From NCBI RefSeq assembly GCF_034090345.1, contig NZ_JAXDSS010000054.1:1-28038 (forward strand): a DNA stretch of 28,038 nt, in the 5' to 3' direction. The notes under the pieces were generated by a model. The model made no database searches. It saw only the letters and a program-made list of their open reading frames with translations, and was not told where the DNA came from. This document shows positions 6,827 to 13,672 of the stretch, in pieces; positions within the stretch are counted from its first letter, which is position 1, and each line of letters starts with the position of its first letter. This DNA comes from Peptoniphilus sp034090345. Its GTDB lineage: Bacteria > Bacillota > Clostridia > Tissierellales > Peptoniphilaceae. The position numbers and the translations under genes are program-made.

Positions 6827-8008
6827 ATGAAAAAGAAGTCTTTTTTTAACACATTAGTTTTCAAACTAATAGTTGGATTAGTGGCAGGGATATTAGTAGG
6901 TAGTATTGCGTCTGCTGAAGTGATAGTAGTAATAGATGCAATTAAATCTATTTTAAGCAATCTTATTAGTTACATAGTGCCGATGATAATACTTGGATTT
7001 ATAACGCCGGCTATAGTATCTTTAAAAGACAATGCTGGGAAAATACTAAGTACAACACTTATTATTTGCTATGTATCTTCAGTTGGAGCTGCACTTTTTA
7101 GTTTAGTTACTGGGAGAATTATAATTCCAAATTTAGACATAGCAAGTAATGTTGGAACAGGAAAGGCTATACCGGAGTCAGTTTTTGCTCTTAGTTTTAG
7201 CCCTATAATGCCTGTAATGACGGCACTTGTAACAGCTGTATTAATAGGTCTTGCAGTAATATGGACCAAATCAAAAGTTTGGGAAGAACTTTTAGTAGAT
7301 TTTAATGCAATGGTTTTAAAAATAGTTGATAAAGTTGTAATTAACATACTTCCGGTTTATATTGGAACAACTTTTGCTGAACTTTCTTATGAAGGCGTTA
7401 TAATTAAAGAGTTGCCAGTATTCTTAAAAATTATATTGATTGTAATAGTTGGACACTTTATATGGCTTTCATTGCTTTATATTATAGGCGGTTTAATTTC
7501 AAAGACTAATCCAAAAGAAGTATTTAAACATTATCTGCCAGCTTATTTAACGGCACTTGGTACTATGTCTTCAGCAGCGACACTATCTGTTGCACTAAAA
7601 TCAGCTGGAAAATCTAAAACATTAGACCCGGAAATTAGAGATTTTGTAATACCGATTTGTTCAAATACTCATTTATGTGGTTCAGTTTTAACTGAAACTT
7701 TTTTTGTAATGACGGTATCACAAATTTTATATGGGAAAATGCCGGAAATTTCAAGTATGATTTTATTCTGTTTCCTTTTAGGAATATTTGCCATTGCTGC
7801 TCCTGGAGTTCCAGGAGGAACTGTCGTTGCTTCTTTGGGGTTAATTACTTCAGTTTTAGGATTTAATGATGCCGGAACAGCTCTTATGCTATCTATATTT
7901 GCATTACAAGATTCTTTCGGTACTGCATGTAATGTAACTGGAGATGGAGCTATTGCGCTTATGGTAACAGGTATATTTAAAAAAGTACCTGGAAGAAATG
8001 GGAATTAA
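6827..8008 (+). CDS. DAACS sodium/amino acid symporter, probably neutral substrate
   Basis: A 393-aa integral membrane transporter of the glutamate/SstT fold (DAACS). Re-entrant loop HP1 carries SSAAT (248-252) and HP2 carries PGVPGG (326-331). Helix TM8 has D362 and N369-V-T-G-D373, the expected substrate and cation residues. The Arg that binds the side-chain carboxylate in aspartate/glutamate transporters (R397 in GltPh) aligns with G365. That argues for a small neutral amino acid such as cysteine or serine, in keeping with the cysteine desulfidase upstream. The start follows GAGGGGG. Substrate is an inference. Confidence 0.87.
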   Translation: MKKKSFFNTLVFKLIVGLVAGILVGSIASAEVIVVIDAIKSILSNLISYIVPMIILGFITPAIVSLKDNAGKILSTTLIICYVSSVGAALFSLVTGRIIIPNLDIASNVGTGKAIPESVFALSFSPIMPVMTALVTAVLIGLAVIWTKSKVWEELLVDFNAMVLKIVDKVVINILPVYIGTTFAELSYEGVIIKELPVFLKIILIVIVGHFIWLSLLYIIGGLISKTNPKEVFKHYLPAYLTALGTMSSAATLSVALKSAGKSKTLDPEIRDFVIPICSNTHLCGSVLTETFFVMTVSQILYGKMPEISSMILFCFLLGIFAIAAPGVPGGTVVASLGLITSVLGFNDAGTALMLSIFALQDSFGTACNVTGDGAIALMVTGIFKKVPGRNGN

Positions 8009-8035
8009 TTAGTTTTATTGTAGGAATGAAATAGA

Positions 8036-8082
8036 TAAAAAAATGTCGTAGCTTGGTTATGTAGCTACGATATTTTTTTATT
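8036..8082 (+). terminator. Intrinsic terminator after the symporter gene
   Basis: TCGTAGCT (8046-8053) pairs with AGCTACGA (8063-8070) around a 9-base loop. The stem extends through flanking A/T pairs and is followed by a run of seven Ts (8074 on). Confidence 0.87.
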
Positions 8083-8190
8083 TGAGTCATTAATTAATTT
8101 TTGCTATGTAGATTTTAGAACTATAAATCAAAGATATAACAAATATTAATTTAAGTAAAATCAAAAATATTTAAATTAAGTAGCTATAAC

Positions 8191-8221
8191 TTGACATAAA
8201 GTTAATATTGTTAGATGATAT
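8191..8221 (+). promoter_or_regulatory. Promoter of the repeat-rich secreted protein gene
   Basis: A perfect -35 TTGACA (8191-8196) is followed 17 bases on by GATGAT (8214-8219) or slightly later TGATAT. The ATG is at 8253 with AGGAGGA between. The -10 assignment is the weak part. The bases between the preceding terminator and this site (8083-8190) show no other feature. Confidence 0.6.
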
Positions 8222-8252
8222 ATGGAAATAAGAAAATTTTAGGAGGATTATA

Positions 8253-9149
8253 ATGAAAAAATTATTACCAGTAGCATTGGCAACAGTAGTATTAGCAAGT
8301 TCTGCTATGCCAGTTATGGCTAAAGAAGTTAAGGAAGTAAAAGATGTTAAGGCTGTTGTTGAGCAACTTAATAAAGATGCAGAAAAACAACCTATGATGA
8401 CTATGTCTAAAGTTGTAGTGTCACCACAAAAAGTTAGCTTAAATGGAAAAGATGTTTCTATCGCAGGTTATAATATTGATGGAGAAAATTATTTCAAATT
8501 AAGTGATTTAGCAATGGTTTTAAATCAAACATCTTCAAAATTCTCAGTTGAATACAGTGAAGGTAAAGTTCTTTTAACATTAGGTCAAGAATATAAAAAT
8601 GACGGAAAAGAAGTAGAAGATTTAGAAGAAAATGTTACAGCTGAAATAACTAATGATAAAGTTTATGTAGTAGCAAAAGAAGAAGTAAAACCTGAAGCGA
8701 AAGAAGAAGTTAAAAAAGAAGCAAAGCCTGAAATGAAGGAAGAAAAGGCTGAAGCTAAAAAAGAAGTAAAGCCTGAAACAAAAGAAGAAACTAAAAAAGA
8801 AATTAAAACTGAACCAAAAGCTGAAGAAAAACTTTTAGAAGTAAAAGCTTATAAAATAAAAGGAAACAACTACTATCGTTTAAGAGATGTAGCTAAAGCT
8901 CTTAATATGGTAAAGGTAGAATATAATGAAGCTGAAAATAAAGTATTAATTTCAACTGAAGAAGCTAAAAAAGAAATTAAACCTGAAATGAAGGAAGAAG
9001 CTAAAAAAGAAATTAAACCTGAAATAAAGGAAGAGGCTAAAAAAGAAGTAAAACCTGAAATGAAGGAAGAAAAGGCTGAAGCTAAAAAAGAAATTAAAGC
9101 TGAAACAAAAGCTGAAGAAAAAATAGAAACAAAAACAGAAGCAAAATAA
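8253..9149 (+). CDS. Secreted Lys/Glu-repeat protein with Cu-amine-oxidase-N-like modules
   Basis: A 298-aa exported protein. The signal peptide (residues 1-24, ending PVMA) is followed by a module with the stalk pattern typical of copper amine oxidase N-terminal-like domains (VSLNGKDVSIAGYNIDGENY, then FKLSDLAMVLN). A partial second module occurs later (AYKIKGNNYYRLRDVAKALNM). These are separated and followed by long KPEMKEEAKKE-type segments, charged and probably helical or disordered. No LPXTG, lipobox or membrane anchor is visible, so it may be secreted or bound through charge. The modules usually act in cell-wall or surface proteins and do not imply amine oxidase activity. AGGAGGA precedes the ATG. 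Confidence 0.8.
   Translation: MKKLLPVALATVVLASSAMPVMAKEVKEVKDVKAVVEQLNKDAEKQPMMTMSKVVVSPQKVSLNGKDVSIAGYNIDGENYFKLSDLAMVLNQTSSKFSVEYSEGKVLLTLGQEYKNDGKEVEDLEENVTAEITNDKVYVVAKEEVKPEAKEEVKKEAKPEMKEEKAEAKKEVKPETKEETKKEIKTEPKAEEKLLEVKAYKIKGNNYYRLRDVAKALNMVKVEYNEAENKVLISTEEAKKEIKPEMKEEAKKEIKPEIKEEAKKEVKPEMKEEKAEAKKEIKAETKAEEKIETKTEAK
8961..9068 (+). repeat. Three tandem 36-bp repeats inside the Lys/Glu-repeat gene
   Basis: Units at 8961-8996, 8997-9032 and 9033-9068 are each 36 bases and differ by only a few substitutions; each encodes a 12-residue EAKKE(I/V)KPE(M/I)KE unit. Related, interrupted copies occur at about 8690-8800 and after 9069. Whole-codon units mean that copy-number change would keep the frame. 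Confidence 0.85.
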
Positions 9150-9162
9150 TTTAATTTGCATT

Positions 9163-9193
9163 AAAATTAGGTCGAAATCTCGGCCTAATTTTT
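9163..9193 (+). terminator. Intrinsic terminator after the repeat-rich gene
   Basis: AAAATTAGGTCG (9163-9174) pairs with CGGCCTAATTTT (9181-9192) around a 6-base loop, with one G-T wobble and a short T-run. Confidence 0.85.
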
Positions 9194-9217
9194 ATATATA
9201 AGTCAGGGAGAATAAAA

Positions 9218-9448
9218 GTGAGAGAACTTATAGTAAATAAAAAATACAGACATTTTAAAGGTAAAATGTATAAAGTTTTAAACATAGCAATACATAGTGA
9301 AACTAGAGAAAAATTAGTAGTATATCAAGCATTGTATGGAGATTACGGTATATATGCAAGACCTTATGAGATGTTTATTTCAGAAGTAGACAGAGAAAAG
9401 TATCCAAATGTTGAACAAAAATATAGATTTGAGTTAGAGGAAGAATAA
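9218..9448 (+). CDS. DUF1653 family protein
   Basis: A 76-aa protein whose pattern fits DUF1653: KYRHFKGKMYKVL, AIHSETREKLVVYQALYG, then YARPYEMFISEVD. The family is small, cytoplasmic and functionally uncharacterised. The start is GTG (9218) with CAGGGAG at 9204-9210; no ATG lies in the right place. It sits after a terminator and before the EF-G paralogue, with no clear promoter of its own. Confidence 0.85.
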   Translation: MRELIVNKKYRHFKGKMYKVLNIAIHSETREKLVVYQALYGDYGIYARPYEMFISEVDREKYPNVEQKYRFELEEE

Positions 9449-9512
9449 ATATGAATAGATAAAATATTTTTACTGTTATATGATATCTTAATGAATTAAA
9501 AACATATAAAAA

Positions 9513-9533
9513 ATCATAAATTTATGATATAAT
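9513..9533 (+). promoter_or_regulatory. Extended -10 promoter with overlapping palindrome (EF-G paralogue)
   Basis: TGATATAAT (9525-9533) is a perfect extended -10 (TG-N-TATAAT); the -35 is poor, as is common with extended -10 elements. A perfect 16-bp palindrome, ATCATAAATTTATGAT (9513-9528), overlaps its upstream edge and could be an operator. The ATG follows at 9571 after AGGAGG. Confidence 0.65.
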
Positions 9534-9570
9534 GTGATAGTAAAACGATTTCAATTATAGGAGGATAGAT

Positions 9571-11640
9571 ATGAAAGTATATAAAACTGAACAGGTTAGG
9601 AATTTAGCATTAGTTGGACATAGTGGAAGTGGTAAGACAAATTTGACAGAAGCTATGTTATTCCAAAGTGGTGCTACTAAAAAGTTAGGAAGTGTTTCAG
9701 AAAAAAACACAGTAAGTGATTTTTCTAAAGAAGAAATGGAAAGAGGCACTTCAATAGGAACATCAATAATACCTGTTGAATGGAGAAATACAAAAGTAAA
9801 TATCATTGATACTCCCGGATATCTTGACTTTATAGGAGAAGCTTATGGAGCGTTAAGAGCTTCAGAAGCAGCACTTATGGTTATAGATGCAACTTCTGGA
9901 ATTGAAGTTGGAACAGAGAGAATGTGGAAATATACTGAAAAAATAGGGCTTCCAAGAATAATATTCATTAATAAAATAGATGGGGAAAACGTAAATTTCA
10001 GAAGAATTATGGAAGAACTTGAAGACAGATTTGGAAAGAAAGTAATTCCTTTCTCAGTACCTATAGGAGAAGGTGAAAACTTTATAGGGGTTACAGACGT
10101 TATCTATCAAAAAGGATTCAAGTATAAAAATGGGGCTCCTGAAGAAATAGAACTCACTCATGACCAAGTAAAAGCTACTGAAAGAATGTATGAAGAAATA
10201 GCAGAAGTAGTTGCAAGTTCTGATGAAGTTTTAATGGAAAAGTATTTCTCTGGAGAAAAATTCAGTAGAGATGATTTATTAAGAGGTGTTACAACTGCGC
10301 TATTAGAAGGGGATGCAGTTCCGCTATTAGTTGGTTCTGGAGAAAAAGGAATAGGAATAGACATTCTTTTAAATACTATAATAAATTATATGCCTGCTCC
10401 AGATGATGAAAGAGCTCATCTAGGATTTAGACACGTTGAAGGGGAAGAAAGAACCGTATCAGATAAAGAACCTTTCTCAGCAGGTGTAATAAAAACTATA
10501 ACTGATCCATTTGTTGGAAAGATAACAATATTTAAGGTTATTTCAGGAAAGTTAACAAAAGATACTTTATTGTATAATTCAACAAGAGAACAAAATGAAA
10601 AATTGGGTGGATTGTATTTGGTAAGAGGAAAGACTCAAAGTGAAATATCAGAAGTTTATGCAGGGGACATAGGGGCTACTACTAAACTTGCTCATACAGA
10701 GACAGGAGACACTCTTTGCGATAAAAATCATATTGTAAAATTTAAGTCTACTAAATTCCCGCAACCTGTTCTTTACTATGCAATAGAAGCTAAGACAAAA
10801 GGTGATGAAGAAAAACTTTCAACTTCTTTGAGAAGATTAAAAGAAGAAGACCCATCAATAGTTATTGAAAGAAATCCTGAAACTAAGCAATTGACAATTG
10901 GCGGTCAAGGTAAAGTTCAATTAGATGTAATACTTGAAAAATTAAAGAATACATTTGGAGTTGAAGTAAATATAATTCCATTCATAATACCATACAGAGA
11001 AACAATAAAGGGAACTGCATCAGTTCAAGGTAAACACAAGAAACAATCAGGTGGTGCAGGACAATACGGAGATGTTTGGATTAGATTTGAACCTTCTGAT
11101 GAAGAATTTGTATTTGATGAAGAAGTATTTGGTGGAGCAGTTCCTAAGAACTACTTCCCAGCAGTTGAAAAGGGAATTATAGAATCTAAAGAACACGGTG
11201 TGCTTGCAGGATATCCTGTGACAAACTTTAAAGCTGTTTTATACGATGGCTCATACCATGATGTAGACTCAAATGAAGTTTCATTTAAGTTAGCAGCTAA
11301 CATAGCATTTAAAAAAGGTATGGAAGAAGCAAAACCGGTTTTATTAGAACCAATTGTAAAAGTTGAAGTTGTTGTTCCTGACACATATCTTGGAGATGTA
11401 ATGGGAGATATGAATAAGAGACGTGGTAGAATACTTGGCATGGACCAACAAAGTGACGGTACACAACTTTTAATTGCAGAAGCACCACAAGCTGAAATGT
11501 TTGAATATTCAATCGACCTTAGAGCGTTGACACAAGGTAGAGGTATATTCACCATGGAATTTACAAGATATGAAGAAGTTCCTTCTAACATTGCAGAAAA
11601 AGTTATAGCTGAAGCAAAAGCTAAAAAAGAAGCTAAATAA
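9571..11640 (+). CDS. Elongation factor G-like GTPase (EF-G paralogue)
   Basis: A 689-aa five-domain translational GTPase that in canonical form drives ribosomal translocation. G1 is GHSGSGKT (16-23), G2 lies near RGTSIGTS, G3 is DTPGYLDF (80-87) and G4 is NKID. The position of the catalytic His in canonical DTPGH is Tyr84, as seen in the EF-G2-like subgroup. Domain IV carries GGAGQYGDV and later segments GVLAGYPV and MGDMNKRRG. It stands alone, not next to rpsL, rpsG or tuf, supporting a paralogue rather than the main fusA. AGGAGG precedes the ATG. Its role may be ribosome rescue, recycling or conditional translocation; this is not determinable here. Confidence 0.9.
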   Translation: MKVYKTEQVRNLALVGHSGSGKTNLTEAMLFQSGATKKLGSVSEKNTVSDFSKEEMERGTSIGTSIIPVEWRNTKVNIIDTPGYLDFIGEAYGALRASEAALMVIDATSGIEVGTERMWKYTEKIGLPRIIFINKIDGENVNFRRIMEELEDRFGKKVIPFSVPIGEGENFIGVTDVIYQKGFKYKNGAPEEIELTHDQVKATERMYEEIAEVVASSDEVLMEKYFSGEKFSRDDLLRGVTTALLEGDAVPLLVGSGEKGIGIDILLNTIINYMPAPDDERAHLGFRHVEGEERTVSDKEPFSAGVIKTITDPFVGKITIFKVISGKLTKDTLLYNSTREQNEKLGGLYLVRGKTQSEISEVYAGDIGATTKLAHTETGDTLCDKNHIVKFKSTKFPQPVLYYAIEAKTKGDEEKLSTSLRRLKEEDPSIVIERNPETKQLTIGGQGKVQLDVILEKLKNTFGVEVNIIPFIIPYRETIKGTASVQGKHKKQSGGAGQYGDVWIRFEPSDEEFVFDEEVFGGAVPKNYFPAVEKGIIESKEHGVLAGYPVTNFKAVLYDGSYHDVDSNEVSFKLAANIAFKKGMEEAKPVLLEPIVKVEVVVPDTYLGDVMGDMNKRRGRILGMDQQSDGTQLLIAEAPQAEMFEYSIDLRALTQGRGIFTMEFTRYEEVPSNIAEKVIAEAKAKKEAK

Positions 11641-11654
11641 ATTTTATATTTAAT

Positions 11655-11688
11655 AAAAAGAACTGACTCAAGTAGTTGGTTCTTTTTT
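11655..11688 (+). terminator. Intrinsic terminator after the EF-G paralogue
   Basis: A 14-bp stem with two G-T wobbles (11655-11668 with 11673-11686), tetraloop CAAG, ending in six Ts. Confidence 0.87.
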
Positions 11689-11715
11689 AGCTTGAATTCA
11701 AAATAAAAAATAGAA

Positions 11716-11730
11716 TGATATTTAATATCA
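11716..11730. promoter_or_regulatory. Fur-type box upstream of the CydDC-like operon
   Basis: TGATATTTAATATCA is a perfect odd-centred palindrome matching 12 of 14 positions of the Bacillus 7-1-7 Fur consensus TGATAATNATTATCA. With its GAA prefix it matches 17 of 18 bases of the site before the heme operon (16370-16387). It lies just upstream of the -35, so iron-dependent repression is an inference. Confidence 0.7.
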
Positions 11731-11736
11731 AGATCA

Positions 11737-11765
11737 TTTACTGTTCAAAAATTTTTTGTTATAAT
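11737..11765 (+). promoter_or_regulatory. Promoter of the CydDC-like ABC operon
   Basis: TTTACT (11737-11742) and TATAAT (11760-11765) are spaced 17 bases, and TG at 11757-11758 makes an extended -10. Transcription should start near 11772, giving a leader containing a short hairpin. Confidence 0.75.
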
Positions 11766-11785
11766 TGGTTTATATAAGAATAGGT

Positions 11786-11802
11786 TCTGTCTACCCGACA
11801 GA
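11786..11802 (+). promoter_or_regulatory. Leader hairpin immediately before a ribosome-binding site
   Basis: TCTGTC (11786-11791) pairs with GACAGA (11797-11802) around TACCC. It ends one base before GAGGAG, the ribosome-binding site of the small ORF, and is the most GC-rich patch of the leader. A role in translation control or mRNA stability is possible but unproven. Confidence 0.4.
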
Positions 11803-11814
11803 GAGGAGAAAAAA

Positions 11815-11967
11815 TTGAAACCTATTTTTTTTAATGAAACACTTTTTTTAAAAAATGAAAGAAAAATTTTATATGGAATTAAAATTTTTGTACCAAATAT
11901 TTTTAATGAAAAAAGTATAAGATACAATCTAATTTCTGAGTTAAAGAAGGAGGTAACTAATGATTAA
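11815..11967 (+). CDS. Possible 50-codon leader ORF
   Basis: An ORF from TTG 11815 to TAA 11965-11967, with GAGGAG six bases upstream of the start. It overlaps the first ABC gene by 8 bases (ATG at 11960), and it contains that gene's AAGGAGG, so translation would be coupled. The predicted product is Lys- and Phe-rich (begins MKPIFFNETLF, ends ISELKKEVTND), without a signal peptide or recognised domain. Placement directly after the promoter and hairpin supports reality; the TTG start and low-complexity AT sequence argue for caution. It could also be a decayed gene. It accounts for most of the otherwise geneless 11641-11959 stretch. Confidence 0.45.
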   Translation: MKPIFFNETLFLKNERKILYGIKIFVPNIFNEKSIRYNLISELKKEVTND

Positions 11968-13672
11968 TAAAAAGTTACTGAGGCTTATGGGAAGAGAGAA
12001 AGTATATATACTTTATTTAATTATGCTAAAAATTGTTGCACTATTATTGAATGTTGGAATGATATTCTGTATAGCAAATTCAGTGGCTAATGTGATTAAT
12101 TTAAATCTCATTGAATATAAATTATTAGCCATATTACTGACGATTTTATTCTTACAAATAGGTGTAATTAGGTTAATGAGTGCTATTTCTAATGAATTAT
12201 CATGTAAGGTAAAAGAAAAAATAAGAATTAAATTATTTGATAAGGTTTACAGCTATGGGATGAGATATTCAAAGAATTTTAATATAGCTGAAATTTCTCA
12301 ATTGTCAGTAAACGGGATTGAAAATTTAGAAGTTTATTTTAGTTCATTCATTCCTCAATTGGTATATTCAATAGTATCTCCAATAATATTGTTTTGTTTT
12401 TTATTAAATATAAATAAAGTAATAGCTATAGTTTTAATTGTATTAGTGCCGTTAATTCCAATGGCAATTATACTTGTTCAAAAATTAGCTAAGAAAATAA
12501 ATTCACAATATTGGGGAAGTTACGTCGACTTGTCTGAGGTATTTGTAGATTTTTTAGAGGGTCTTACAACACTTATAATATTTAATGCAGATGAAGTGCA
12601 AAATAAAAAATTAAATAAATATGCTGAAGACTTTAGAATAAAAACTATGAAAGTATTGAGCATGCAACTTAATAACATAACAGTTCTGGATATAATAGCT
12701 TATTCTGGAGCTGTTCTAGGTATATTGTTTAGTGCTTATTACTATGATTTAGGGGAAATAAATATTGAGCAAGTTTTAATAGTGATTTTAATTTCTTCTG
12801 AATTTTTCTTACCACTTAGATTGTTAGGTTCTTTCTTTCATATAGCTATGAATGGGATGGGAGCAGTGGATCATCTATTTAGAGTTATGGAAACTGAAGA
12901 AGAACTTAAAGGAAATGAGTATATAGATACTAGTACACCAAGCATAGCGATGAATAATATCAGCTTTTCATACGATGGTATTAGACAAGTTCTAAATAAT
13001 ATAAATATGGATTTTAAATTTGGAACATTAAATTATTTAGTTGGAAAATCTGGTTGCGGTAAGTCAACAATAGCGGCATTACTTATGAATTCAATAATTC
13101 CAAACACTGGAGAAATTAGTTATGGCGGTAAAACAAATTTAAAAGAAGAAGAAATTTTAAAAAATGCTACATTGGTTACGAATAACCCATATTTATTTAA
13201 AGGTACATTAAGATACAATTTACAAATGGGGAATGAAGATATTAAAGAATCTGAAATGTGGAGCATATTAGAAAAATTAAGTCTTAAAGATTACTTTATT
13301 TCTGAAAAAGGTCTAGATACTTTGATATTAGAACAGGGAAATAATTTTTCGGGAGGTCAAAGACAAAGAATAGCTATAGCAAGAGCAATATTAAAAAATT
13401 CTCCAATTTATATTTTTGATGAAGCGACTTCGAACATAGATGCTGAGAGCGAGGATATAATTATGCAATTTATTGACGAGTTGAAGAAAAATAAGTTGAT
13501 AATTATAATATCCCACCGTTTAAAACATTCTGTTAGTGCAGATTGTATTTATTATATGGAAAATTCTGAGGTTAAAGAAAAAGGCACTTTCAAAGAATTA
13601 ATTGAGTTAAATGGTAATTTTTCAGAACTCTATAATTCTCAAGTGGCACTTGAAAATTGGAGGATTAAATGA
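11960..13672 (+). CDS. CydD-like ABC exporter half-transporter
   Basis: A 570-aa fused membrane/ATPase protein. About six transmembrane helices fill residues 15-300; the segment GIENLEVYFSSFIPQLVYSIV and the following PLIPMAIILVQKLA resemble CydD. The ATPase has Walker A GKSGCGKS (362-369), signature FSGGQ (near 464), Walker B YIFDE (D487) and SHR H-loop. The Q-loop position reads VTNNPYLF, with Asn where Gln is normal. AAGGAGG precedes ATG 11960, and the stop overlaps the next ATG (ATGA). CydDC has been described as a thiol exporter and more recently as a heme transporter. Fur-type control and the heme operon downstream make a heme, porphyrin or metallophore substrate plausible, but this is inference. 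Confidence 0.85.
   Translation: MINKKLLRLMGREKVYILYLIMLKIVALLLNVGMIFCIANSVANVINLNLIEYKLLAILLTILFLQIGVIRLMSAISNELSCKVKEKIRIKLFDKVYSYGMRYSKNFNIAEISQLSVNGIENLEVYFSSFIPQLVYSIVSPIILFCFLLNINKVIAIVLIVLVPLIPMAIILVQKLAKKINSQYWGSYVDLSEVFVDFLEGLTTLIIFNADEVQNKKLNKYAEDFRIKTMKVLSMQLNNITVLDIIAYSGAVLGILFSAYYYDLGEINIEQVLIVILISSEFFLPLRLLGSFFHIAMNGMGAVDHLFRVMETEEELKGNEYIDTSTPSIAMNNISFSYDGIRQVLNNINMDFKFGTLNYLVGKSGCGKSTIAALLMNSIIPNTGEISYGGKTNLKEEEILKNATLVTNNPYLFKGTLRYNLQMGNEDIKESEMWSILEKLSLKDYFISEKGLDTLILEQGNNFSGGQRQRIAIARAILKNSPIYIFDEATSNIDAESEDIIMQFIDELKKNKLIIIISHRLKHSVSADCIYYMENSEVKEKGTFKELIELNGNFSELYNSQVALENWRIK

Noticed and set aside
8961..9068. CRISPR-like appearance of the 36-bp repeats
   Set aside because: The units are contiguous without spacers and are translated in frame.
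8952..9161. Minus-strand ORF rich in Phe and Ser
   Set aside because: It is the mirror of the Lys/Glu repeats on the other strand and has no ribosome-binding site.
11151..11591. 146-codon minus-strand ORF inside the EF-G paralogue
   Set aside because: It is antisense to a strongly conserved gene, and its composition follows from that gene's codons.
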